From contig CP099850.1 in the NCBI GenBank assembly GCA_030062745.1, positions 3,348,001 through 3,412,000 of the forward strand: 64,000 nt of DNA. Reading direction: 5' to 3'. The notes beneath the pieces are model-generated. The model saw only the letters and a program-made list of their open reading frames with translations. It was not told where the DNA came from and made no database searches. Shown one piece after another: positions 63,501 through 64,000 of this stretch. The position numbers were made by a program, and so were the translations under genes. Every line of letters begins with the position of its first letter. Within the stretch, counting starts at the first letter, position 1. This DNA comes from Capitulum mitella (taxonomy: Eukaryota > Arthropoda > Thecostraca > Pollicipedomorpha > Pollicipedidae).

Positions 63501-64000
63501 CGATCAAGTTCCCGCACCTGAAGAAGATGATCGGAAGCCAAAAGTGTCTGTCGTCGCCGACAGGACCATAAAGGCCAAACAAGAAATTGTGTCATCTAAG
63601 ACTCCTGTCTCTGAAATGCCAGCTGAAGATATTGAGCCGATTGAAGCCGACGAGGGCGACTTCTGGAGACAAATAGCCAGCAAAAGCGACTACGTTTGCG
63701 TCGAAGAAACGCACGTGTGGGAAGGGGTTGTGCCGGTCGACTACGACAAAGCTGCGTCCTCAAAGAGCGGCGAAAAGAAGCTAGAGCCAGAGCTGATCTC
63801 CCTTAAAGGGAGGGAAGGGATTGCGCCTCTCGGCTACGATACTGTCTCTCCCTCCACAAAAGACGAACAGAGGCCAGAACTAGATGTGCCTGAGGTCGTC
63901 GACAAGACTGTTCAGATTAAGCCAGCCATTGCGTCACCAAAGAAACCTGGCTCCGAACTACCATCCACAAAAGACCTTCAGCGTCAGGAAGTTGAAGAGG
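10875..64000 (+). CDS. Unc-89: Unc-89/obscurin-like giant muscle M-line protein (28 exons traced, 5' start unknown, 3' off window)
   Basis: Obscurin/UNC-89 proteins are giant sarcomere scaffolds at the M-line. They link thick filaments to Rho signalling and, in invertebrates, end in Fn3 and kinase domains. Domain order here: SH3 (10875-18463), RhoGEF/DH (18693-27231), PH (27067-31127), Lys-Pro-Ser repeats (31803-32690), eight Ig domains (33092-55240), then two giant disordered exons (55988-60049, 60560-64000+). This order (SH3-DH-PH then Ig) is diagnostic of the family. Every junction below has GT-AG ends, and exon lengths fit one continuous phase except exon 6, which has one extra base. The first coding exon, and the later Ig, Fn3 and kinase exons, are not in view. 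An alternative start lies at 38254. Confidence 0.9.
11445..12274 (-). pseudogene. Antisense intronic open frame(s), unidentified, broken by frame change and hAT insertion
   Basis: Two overlapping minus-strand open frames, 237 codons (11445-12158) and 123 codons (starting in the hAT end at 12274), fit one interrupted reading frame with a shift near 12140. Removing the hAT element and one target-site copy extends the second frame upstream on the minus strand into 15946-16010. I recognise no domain. It could be a degenerate gene or transposon remnant, or a chance open frame. Its mixed codon use is unlike the GC-rich exons nearby. Confidence 0.25.
12990..13265 (+). pseudogene. BED-type zinc finger remnant of the hAT transposase
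   Basis: An open frame from 12990 encodes an acidic leader, then HPWPHLETYFQF, a Cys-containing YVLCRPK segment and SSLSN. It stops at 13222. One base shift continues it as L-K-A-H-F-K-R-K-H, giving the S-x-L-x-N-L-K-x-H-x-K-R-K-H end of a BED finger, and then a donor-like GTGAGA. The first Cys of the finger is not evident. BED fingers are the DNA-binding N-terminus of hAT transposases, so this is a decayed copy. Confidence 0.6.
13388..13930. mobile_element. Palindromic MITE-like element nested in the hAT
   Basis: The left end (13388-13460) and right end (about 13864-13930) are imperfect inverted repeats of about 70 bases. Both begin GGGGGCAG and share GGTAATCTTC, CCTTTCGGCC and AAGTGGCAAC blocks. 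The centre (about 13750-13850) is itself a hairpin with CACTTCTGCG and CGCAGAAGTG arms. I could not define a target-site duplication, so the superfamily is undetermined. Confidence 0.6.
16017..16265. mobile_element. Possible short MITE, end motif CGCAGCCA
   Basis: Starts CCGGCGCAGCCAGACGG and ends CTTGGCTGCGCCCCTG, an imperfect inverted pair like that of the 16331 and 41840 elements. The flanks ACAGAATA and ACAGAAGG share six of eight bases. The interior is CCCC-rich without coding sequence. Boundaries are approximate and the call rests on the ends alone. Confidence 0.35.
16331..16601. mobile_element. Short MITE, GTAGCCAGG family, copy A
   Basis: Begins CAGGCACGTAGCCAGG and ends CCTTGGCTACGTCCCTG, an inverted pair. 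Flanking bases ACGTCGCG and ACGTCGCA match at seven of eight. The interior closely resembles the element at 50328-50596, sharing CAAATTTTGTCATAT-like and AAAACATATAA blocks in the same order. The length is 271 bp with no coding capacity. The 8-bp duplication suggests hAT mobilisation. Confidence 0.7.
18281..18463 (+). CDS. Unc-89: Unc-89 exon 2: SH3 domain, C-terminal half, and linker
   Basis: The AG at 18279-18280 and donor GTGAGT at 18464 give AA+A = Lys, then W-L-V-R (the conserved SH3 Trp) and E-G-L-V-P-A-S-V-L, the terminal SH3 strand corresponding to the usual G-x-V-P-x-x-Y-V. A Pro/Arg-rich linker follows (RPRRKTSRP). It ends in phase 2 (GC). The 183-base length fits the phases on both sides. 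Confidence 0.85.
18693..18917 (+). CDS. Unc-89: Unc-89 exon 3: RhoGEF (DH) domain start
   Basis: It encodes the first DH helix (CR1): A-R-A-V-V-R-E-L-V-E-T-E-E-E-F-V-K-D, then Y-I-L-D-N-Y-Y and FGNFRELCQFHH, typical of RhoGEFs. The donor is GTCAGA after 18917 (phase 2). The acceptor is the least certain in the gene: AG at 18691-18692 fits the phase (GC+T) but has a poor pyrimidine tract, so the true start could be elsewhere between 18620 and 18740. Confidence 0.75.
19403..19472 (+). CDS. Unc-89: Unc-89 exon 4: DH domain
   Basis: Acceptor TTTTCAG at 19396-19402, donor GTAAGT at 19473. It reads R-E-L-L-D-G-I-K-Y-Y-S-D-K-P and GKTFLRL, the middle DH helices. Incoming phase 2 (AG+A) and outgoing phase 0 agree with both neighbours. 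At 70 bases it is a small exon whose surrounding ORFs give no hint of it. Confidence 0.8.
19868..19963 (+). CDS. Unc-89: Unc-89 exon 5: DH domain
   Basis: Acceptor CGCAG, donor GTAGGC, 96 bases, phase 0 at both ends. It reads A-P-D-F-D-K-H-A-I-Y-C-R-D-E-P and QSNEQLSSHFQ, the helix before the conserved CR3 motif of RhoGEF domains. Confidence 0.8.
19964..24615 (+). other. Unc-89: 4.65-kb intron with a GC-rich block and minisatellite
   Basis: Holds a CpG-rich block at about 22560-24360 with no exon I can support, and the AGCTGACCGTCT minisatellite at 23340-23760. Also present are a short GT-dinucleotide run at about 22060 and AT-rich sequence near 22090-22130. The remaining open frames (for example 20827-21195) show no recognisable domain. 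Confidence 0.6.
23340..23760 (+). repeat. Intronic minisatellite, GAAGCTCAGCTGACCGTCT units
   Basis: About a dozen degenerate copies, 30-40 bases apart, of a unit containing GTGAAGCTCAGCTGACCGTC, with variants such as AGCTGGCCGCC. The repeats occur with and without small deletions. Weaker copies extend left to about 23170. There is no coding potential. Confidence 0.7.
24616..24709 (+). CDS. Unc-89: Unc-89 exon 6: DH core (CR3) with a 1-nt frameshift
   Basis: The acceptor TTGCAG and donor GTGAGG both require phase 0, yet the exon is 94 bases. It starts E-H-A-H-Q-L-H-D-D-K. After the AAA at 24643-24645 the DH sequence continues only one base out of frame, as L-S-D-H-L-R-L-P-I-Q-R-I-N-D-Y-Q-L-L-L-K, the CR3 helix that contacts the GTPase. 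Read literally, the frame would be lost for the rest of the gene. One surplus A in AAAGGG is the simplest explanation. Confidence 0.8.
26060..26470. repeat. Degenerate tandem repeat, three units of about 135-170 bp
   Basis: Three diverged units share, in order, a CAGAAAGCRTTCAAATAGCTG-like word, ACATTGAYAGCGT, TTTGAAGAAATCGTG and a TGACCTTTCRTGACA word (starting near 26080, 26216, 26386). It lies in the intron between DH exons 6 and 7, next to other TGACC-rich sequence. This is an old satellite or multi-copy remnant with no coding potential. Confidence 0.5.
27067..27231 (+). CDS. Unc-89: Unc-89 exon 7: last DH helix and start of PH
   Basis: Acceptor GTCAG, donor GTCAGT, 165 bases, phase 0 at both ends. 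It reads D-L-V-H-L-S-A-S-L-K-E-D-Y-S-D-L-Q-R-A-L-E-F-I, the last DH helix. It ends G-F-R-G-N-I-H-R-L-G-R-L-I-L-H, the helix-to-strand transition into the PH domain. DH-PH tandems act together as Rho-family exchange factors. Confidence 0.85.
27232..30479 (+). other. Unc-89: 3.2-kb intron, minisatellite and GC-rich block
   Basis: Contains short GACTGG/GGTCAG-rich degenerate repeats (27670-27795), a minisatellite at 28500-28900, and a CpG-rich block at 28850-29640. No exon is supported: open frames here change frame freely and have no domain sequence. Confidence 0.6.
28500..28905 (+). repeat. Intronic minisatellites (CTCGGTCAGAC and CCGGTGATGRC types)
   Basis: There are two adjoining arrays. 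About 28500-28670 has three to four units of about 50 bases with GACCTTGTGCAGTGCTCTCG. About 28745-28905 has seven or so units of about 20-24 bases with GGCTCCGGTGATGRCYG. They are degenerate and non-coding. Confidence 0.6.
30480..30617 (+). CDS. Unc-89: Unc-89 exon 8: PH domain
   Basis: Acceptor TTCCCAG, donor GTGAGT, 138 bases, phase 0 at both ends. It reads D-W-F-T-E-T-E-G and then R-Y-L-F-L-F-K-S-C-V-L-I-S-K, the strands with the aromatic-rich F-L-F pattern typical of PH domains. It ends VFQLKDIVR. The donor is followed by a C-run in the intron. Confidence 0.85.
30968..31127 (+). CDS. Unc-89: Unc-89 exon 9: PH domain end
   Basis: It uses the acceptor TTCCAG ending at 30967 because that gives phase 0 after exon 8. 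The AG at 30945 would not. It reads L-A-A-T-N-F-A-D-E-G and FTFHLKSG, and ends with K-E-A-W-L-A-Q-L-Q-Q-L, the final PH helix with its invariant Trp. It leaves in phase 1 at donor GTACGT. Confidence 0.8.
31803..32690 (+). CDS. Unc-89: Unc-89 exon 10: Lys-Pro-Ser repeat region
   Basis: Acceptor CCCGCAG, donor GTGAGT, 888 bases, phase 1 in and out. It begins with an acidic segment (ELPEPSEEEFSVV), then Ser/Pro/Lys-rich 11-13-residue repeats, then eight near-identical 11-residue units of the E-R-K-P-S-V-P-S type. It is disordered and basic. Nematode UNC-89 carries a phospho-type KSP region among its N-terminal domains, and this exon occupies a comparable place after PH. A binding partner cannot be read from sequence. 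Confidence 0.85.
32240..32520 (+). repeat. Unc-89: 33-bp coding tandem repeat (ERKPSVPSxxG x 8)
   Basis: Eight head-to-tail 33-base units are nearly identical at DNA level, with only GCC/GGC/AAG swaps at the last variable codons. This implies recent expansion or homogenisation. Weaker relatives of 33-39 bases (EEKPTPRESIS type) precede it from about 32030. Confidence 0.85.
33092..33139 (+). CDS. Unc-89: Unc-89 exon 11: Ig domain 1, A strand
   Basis: This 48-base exon has acceptor CTTCCAG and donor GTGAGT, and is phase 1 in and out. It reads E-N-K-P-K-F-T-E-M-I-K-G-V-H-C-E, the usual P-x-F opening of an obscurin-type Ig domain. It joins exon 12 as T+CC = Ser before G-E-R. A 2.2-kb intron follows. 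Confidence 0.8.
34413..34715. mobile_element. hAT-like MITE copy 1 (CAGGGTTGGAAA family)
   Basis: Starts CAGGGTTGGAAATTTGG and ends TTTTCCGGCTTTG, flanked by the exact 8-bp duplication GCTGGCAC (34405-34412, 34716-34723). The interior matches, in reverse complement, the element at 42276-42583, including a CTGCTTCTTACTGAATGGAG block and a CACATATTTTCTGG block. It is 303 bp with no coding capacity. The right inverted repeat has partly decayed. Confidence 0.85.
34920..35330 (+). repeat. Minisatellite made of copies of the exon 12 acceptor and exon start
   Basis: About six degenerate intronic copies (near 34924, 34990, 35016, 35085, 35168, 35231) of the sequence around the true exon start at 35296 share GGYGAGYGGGCCRTG, TTCCAGTGCCGGGT and spacer runs of TGACCTGACC. 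The spacing is about 65-80 bases. The 35085 copy keeps a full CTCTCCACAG acceptor followed at once by CGG and a donor-like GTGAGT. Confidence 0.8.
35296..35538 (+). CDS. Unc-89: Unc-89 exon 12: Ig domain 1, rest
   Basis: Acceptor TCTCCACAG, donor GTGGGT, 243 bases, phase 1 out. It reads G-E-R-A-M-F-Q-C-R-V (B strand Cys), V-T-W-L-R-D-N (C strand Trp) and D-S-G-L-Y-C-A-R-A (F strand Cys), a complete I-set Ig core. The exon start sits at the end of a minisatellite whose units copy it. Confidence 0.85.
37150..37500. repeat. Intronic minisatellite, CCTGCTGTTGAC-type
   Basis: Degenerate units of about 25-45 bases built on TGACTGGTGGTC, GGTCCTGGTGTTGCTG and CTGTTGACT words. It is non-coding. Confidence 0.5.
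37540..38253 (+). promoter_or_regulatory. Unc-89: CpG-rich block, candidate internal promoter of Unc-89
   Basis: About 700 bases of CpG-dense DNA lead directly into the ATG at 38254. No TATA box is evident. Its position beside an exon with first-exon features is the reason for the call. The in-frame TGA at 38203-38205 shows the segment is not coding in the exon's frame. Confidence 0.45.
38254..38467 (+). CDS. Unc-89: Unc-89 alternative first coding exon
   Basis: The ATG has G at -3 and +4, and an in-frame TGA lies 51 bases upstream with no good acceptor between them. It encodes 71 codons (MDGLSWRSG, Ser/Arg-rich, then DETSIECSLTEDEP and KVLLKCMGFRVDES) and ends in phase 1 at donor GTGAGT. 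That is the same phase as exon 12, so it can splice to exon 13 at 43327. A transcript starting here would lack SH3, DH, PH, the KPS repeats and Ig1. The protein segment has no recognised domain. Confidence 0.65.
41011..41310. repeat. 31-bp intronic minisatellite, about 10 copies
   Basis: Ten head-to-tail 31-base units of TCCTGTGCTGAGGTCGGTCC plus a variable GACCTCTGTGG or GGCCGGTGTGG end, well conserved. A long minus-strand open frame across it (41461 to 40697) is a product of the 31-base periodicity and is not a gene. Confidence 0.85.
41560..41745. repeat. Intronic minisatellite, AGAACCCTGACCCGGGCC units
   Basis: About five units of 27-39 bases of the form AGAACCCTGACCYGGGCC followed by AGCCAGARCACTGG. 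Non-coding. Confidence 0.6.
41840..42040. mobile_element. Short MITE, GTAGCCAGG-like family (about 200 bp)
   Basis: Begins CAGGGGTGTAGTCAGGATTT and ends CTCTTGGCTACGCCCCTA, an inverted pair close to that of the 16331 and 50328 elements. Flanks GAGCTGAC and GGGTTGAC agree at six of eight bases. There is no coding capacity. Confidence 0.55.
42276..42583. mobile_element. hAT-like MITE copy 2 (CAGGGTTGGAAA family)
   Basis: Left end CAGGGTTGGAAAG and right end TTTCCAACGCTG, flanked by an exact 8-bp duplication GACCGGAC (42268-42275, 42584-42591). The interior is the reverse complement of the 34413-34715 element with moderate divergence. It is 308 bp, non-coding, and carries a T-run near the left end. 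Confidence 0.88.
43130..43265 (+). repeat. 50-bp triplicate just upstream of Ig exon 13
   Basis: Three units of about 50 bases, each with GTGAGCGTCTG, GCCGTGCAGTGCCGCTGGGC and CGTCGT. They end about 60 bases before the exon 13 acceptor. Each unit carries a donor-like GGTGAGC. Confidence 0.65.
43327..43468 (+). CDS. Unc-89: Unc-89 exon 13: Ig domain 2, first half
   Basis: Acceptor GCGACAG, donor GTGAGT, 142 bases. G+TG after exon 12 gives Val. The alternative exon would give Leu. It reads R-S-M-H-L-P-H-F-V-I-R-L-K-D-T-E-I-L, VVFMVKAEGQPEPTIE. It is cut inside the codon at the C-strand aromatic position (TT, phase 2), which is Phe here and Trp in most Ig domains. Confidence 0.85.
43873..44048 (+). 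CDS. Unc-89: Unc-89 exon 14: Ig domain 2, second half
   Basis: Acceptor TGTCCAG, donor GTCAGT, 176 bases. It continues F-F-K-D-G-Q-P-L and has Y-E-L-Q-I-H-R-V-A-R-S-D-A-G-L-Y-K-C-V-A-S-N, the E-F strand region with the D-x-G-x-Y-x-C motif. It ends in phase 1. Confidence 0.9.
44390..44530. repeat. Intronic minisatellite, CCGTCTAACACG units
   Basis: About four units of 30-36 bases with CGTCTAACAYG and GGTCGGC or CCCGGTGTGAGC. Non-coding, in the intron between exons 14 and 15. Confidence 0.55.
46200..46330 (+). CDS. Unc-89: Unc-89 exon 15: Ig domain 3, first half (no B-strand Cys)
   Basis: Acceptor CCTCCAG, donor GTCAGT, 131 bases, phase 1 in and 0 out. It reads D-D-D-T-A-V-F-S-L-L-N-K-Q, then N-F-T-W-F-K-D-G-E-E-F-D-P-A-E-R-F-K-V-L-F-K. 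The C-strand Trp is present, but the usual A and B strands with the first Cys are missing and the domain start is short. Phase fit on both sides argues it is complete as it stands. Confidence 0.8.
46828..46951 (+). CDS. Unc-89: Unc-89 exon 16: Ig domain 3, second half
   Basis: Acceptor CTCCGCAG, donor GTCAGG, 124 bases, phase 0 in and 1 out. It reads L-A-L-V-F-Q-H-V-S-P-D-D-A-G-M-Y-T-C-V-A-A-T, then ISCSAELTVQ, the E-G strands of an I-set Ig domain. Confidence 0.9.
47354..47489 (+). CDS. Unc-89: Unc-89 exon 17: Ig domain 4, first half
   Basis: Acceptor ACCTGCAG, donor GTGAGT, 136 bases. It reads G-A-V-K-Q-L-P-M-E-P-E-A-P, then S-A-M-L-E-C-K-I-R-G-Y-P and NVAW. The intron splits the Trp codon (TG|G, phase 2). 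A run of TGACCTGACC words precedes the acceptor. Confidence 0.88.
48026..48201 (+). CDS. Unc-89: Unc-89 exon 18: Ig domain 4, second half
   Basis: Acceptor CCCGCAG, donor GTAAGC, 176 bases. It completes Trp, then T-L-N-G-E-E-I-K-S-G-G-R-F, MALIIKNVTDADAGKVSVVA and SEAELIIK. The F-strand Cys is replaced (K-V-S-V-V-A), a common change in obscurin-type domains. Leaves in phase 1. Confidence 0.9.
48527..48632 (+). CDS. Unc-89: Unc-89 exon 19: Ig domain 5, first half
   Basis: Acceptor TTTCAG, donor GTCAGT, 106 bases. It reads G-A-P-R-F-T-K-K-I-Q-D-M-A-I, then VRMEVEVEGTPKPDVKW, with the Trp codon split by the intron. Codon use is less GC-rich than in its neighbours. Confidence 0.88.
49500..49860. 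repeat. Intronic GC-rich minisatellite, GAGACGTGTTGCGCCGC units
   Basis: A dozen or so units of about 20 bases (GAGACGTGTTGCGCCGCNGG), interspersed with two to three copies of a longer GGGGCCGGCCGGTCTGGCA unit. Open frames across the array on both strands come from the periodicity. Confidence 0.75.
50328..50596. mobile_element. Short MITE, GTAGCCAGG family, copy B
   Basis: Begins CAGGCACGTTGCCAGGG and ends CGGCTACTTCCCTG. Flanks GACCCATG (50320-50327) and GATCCATG (50597-50604) match at seven of eight bases. The interior is colinear with the 16331-16601 copy: TCAAATTTTGTCATATGCCAC, GAAATTTACAAGAA and AAAACATATAATG blocks. It ends next to a C-run. Confidence 0.7.
50806..50950 (+). CDS. Unc-89: Unc-89 exon 20: Ig domain 5, second half
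   Basis: Acceptor GACAG, donor GTGAGG, 145 bases. It completes Trp, then Y-K-D-G-Q-K-L-S-E-T-D-R and V-L-L-I-D-R-M-T-L-Q-D-A-G-S-Y-S-I-V-A-S-N. Ends in phase 0 after TMGQ. Confidence 0.9.
51375..51514 (+). CDS. Unc-89: Unc-89 exon 21: Ig domain 6, first half
   Basis: Acceptor CCTTCAG, donor GTGAGA, 140 bases, phase 0 in. It reads M-S-E-F-W-K-V-I-A-H-A-P-P-K-F-T-K-Q-L-L, then ATFEVKVQGSPVPKVKW with the Trp codon split (phase 2). The initial Met codon is internal, not a start. Confidence 0.9.
52101..52251 (+). CDS. Unc-89: Unc-89 exon 22: Ig domain 6, second half
   Basis: Acceptor CCCTCAG, donor GTGGGC, 151 bases. It reads F-K-D-G-E-E-I-T-V-D-G-R and Y-A-L-T-V-S-G-V-D-R-T-D-S-G-Q-Y-T-C-R-I-S-N, a textbook I-set F strand. 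Ends in phase 0. Confidence 0.9.
52773..52903 (+). CDS. Unc-89: Unc-89 exon 23: Ig domain 7, first half
   Basis: The AG is at 52771-52772 and the donor is GTCAGT, 131 bases, phase 0 in. It reads T-S-C-N-L-H-V-K-C-A-P-E-I, then GEPFTLEIEATGYPDPVVRW, with the Trp codon split by the intron. Confidence 0.9.
53056..53231 (+). CDS. Unc-89: Unc-89 exon 24: Ig domain 7, second half
   Basis: Acceptor TTCCAG, donor GTGAGT, 176 bases. It reads F-I-D-D-I-E-I-T-E-Q-Q-K and F-R-L-K-V-S-T-A-N-S-S-I-I-G-T-Y-R-C-T-M-K-N, then SGFINVL. Leaves in phase 1. Confidence 0.9.
53736..53841 (+). CDS. Unc-89: Unc-89 exon 25: Ig domain 8, first half
   Basis: Acceptor GCTTCAG, donor GTGAGC, 106 bases. It reads K-S-P-E-F-E-E-P-L-C-D-I-G, then PLTLKVKILAVPEPEVTW. 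The Trp codon is split, as in domains 4 to 7. Confidence 0.88.
53884..53940. repeat. (AAAC)n microsatellite
   Basis: About 13 units of ACAA/AAAC with a few substitutions, 40 bases downstream of the exon 25 donor. Confidence 0.85.
55065..55240 (+). CDS. Unc-89: Unc-89 exon 26: Ig domain 8, second half
   Basis: Acceptor CCCCAG, donor GTGAGT, 176 bases. It reads Y-R-D-G-E-V-I-P-A-K-S-S and Y-S-L-S-F-A-V-V-K-E-A-H-Q-G-N-Y-S-V-M-A-R-N, ending SSSMHLTVY. It leaves in phase 1 and joins the first giant exon as A+AG = Lys. Confidence 0.9.
55988..60049 (+). CDS. Unc-89: Unc-89 exon 27: giant disordered exon of D-F-W modules
   Basis: Acceptor GTTTTAG, donor GTGAGA, 4,062 bases, open throughout and phase-matched on both sides. 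After a Pro/Arg-rich start (about 110 residues) it has about 14 modules of about 66 residues, each with S-K-T-(I/V)-(R/K)-S-M-K-E-E, x-x-x-E-S-E-D-F-W-G-D and Y-T-P-E-R-x-R-R-G. Then come a 19-residue Pro/Asp/Arg repeat and a last D-Q-F-W-G-R copy. It is highly charged, with no Ig or enzymatic domain. I know no counterpart of this module in vertebrate obscurin. A thick-filament or binding-motif role is speculation. The middle is less GC-rich than both ends. Confidence 0.88.
56370..59040 (+). repeat. Unc-89: About 200-bp coding repeat (SKTxRSMKEE...ESEDFWGD), about 14 copies
   Basis: Cores start near 56375, 56575 (decayed), 56765, 56970, 57160, 57355, 57565, 57760, 57965, 58165, 58375, 58575 (decayed), 58770 and 58970 (decayed). 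Spacing is about 190-210 bases. The copies at 57565-58165 are the most alike, so they are probably the youngest. Outer copies have drifted, and three lack a clean D-F-W-G. Confidence 0.88.
59385..59710 (+). repeat. Unc-89: 57-bp coding repeat (19-residue PAERRPAGDKPADRAPG), 6 copies
   Basis: Six head-to-tail 57-base units encode a Pro/Ala/Asp/Arg-rich 19-mer, alternating DKPADR and DIPADR, nearly identical in DNA. This is a recent expansion inside the open frame of exon 27. Confidence 0.85.
60560..64000 (+). CDS. Unc-89: Unc-89 exon 28 (partial): 17-residue array and further D-F-W modules; in-frame TGA
   Basis: Acceptor GCCTTTCAG at 60559. G+AT gives D-S-G-E-R-V-T. After a Gly/Arg-rich start come about 17 units of DRDVPLMQDKDTGTAAP (60790-61660), then an acidic disordered stretch with spaced D-F-W cores: VDFWSQVAEE (about 62850), TDFWSRIGDE (63077), GDFWPQIARQ (63413) and GDFWRQIASK (63658). 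The one frame is open from 60560 to the right edge except for TGA at 60961-60963 in a damaged repeat unit. The exon continues beyond the window. Confidence 0.8.
60785..61665 (+). repeat. Unc-89: 51-bp coding tandem repeat, about 17 copies
   Basis: Units read (A)AP-DR(D/E)(V/I)PL(M/I)(Q/H)DKDT(G/R)T. They are nearly identical at DNA level, and variant units (GAAGTGCC...CACGATAAG, GAAATACC...ATTCAG) recur in the same order, pointing to higher-order duplication of several units at once. One unit (60945-60975) has lost nine bases in three pieces and gained the TGA. Confidence 0.88.

Overview
The window is eukaryotic genomic DNA, most likely from an arthropod and probably a crustacean (barnacle-like base composition is only a guess). 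The evidence is GT-AG introns of 0.2 to 8 kb, GC-rich exons, DNA-transposon debris in introns, and an invertebrate obscurin/UNC-89 muscle gene. All supported genes lie on the plus strand. Most long open frames on the minus strand are shadows of GC-rich or repeat-rich coding sequence.

Region 1 (about 1-7.6 kb): after about 1 kb with nothing recognisable and a GC-rich island at 1.04-1.56 kb, one large coding exon (2013-7598) encodes an unrecognised protein of about 1,860 residues. It has a conserved-looking N-terminal domain, a long charged coiled coil, a Glu-rich tract, Lys/Pro repeats, an array of F-V-P-G-Q repeats and a helical C-terminal domain. The frame changes twice, at about 3294 and about 4048, both in Glu-codon microsatellites. 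The shifts compensate each other.

Region 2 (7.6-10.9 kb) is non-coding. It has a GC-rich island at 9.34-9.77 kb that could be the promoter or 5' UTR of the next gene.

Region 3 (10.9 kb to the right edge) is the 5' two thirds of an Unc-89/obscurin gene. I could trace 28 exons in a phase-consistent splice model: SH3 (2 exons), RhoGEF/DH and PH (7 exons), a Lys-Pro-Ser repeat exon resembling the KSP region of nematode UNC-89, eight Ig domains (exons 11-26), and two giant exons of disordered repeats that share an acidic D-F-W motif. The first of these carries about 14 copies of a roughly 66-residue module. The second carries about 17 copies of a 17-residue repeat followed by more D-F-W modules, and runs off the window. 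Ig-Fn3-kinase sequences are expected beyond 64 kb. An extra first exon at 38254, with a strong start context, an upstream in-frame stop and the right splice phase, suggests a second promoter that makes a form without SH3-DH-PH. Two exons carry a lesion: a 1-nt insertion in the DH core (about 24643) and an in-frame TGA in the 51-bp array (60961). Both could be assembly errors.

Introns hold the mobile content: a 3.68-kb hAT element with a perfect 8-bp target duplication, a decayed BED finger and a nested palindromic element; two oppositely oriented copies of a 300-bp hAT-like MITE; a second MITE family with two to four copies; and many minisatellites. One minisatellite is built from copies of the splice acceptor and start of the adjoining Ig exon.
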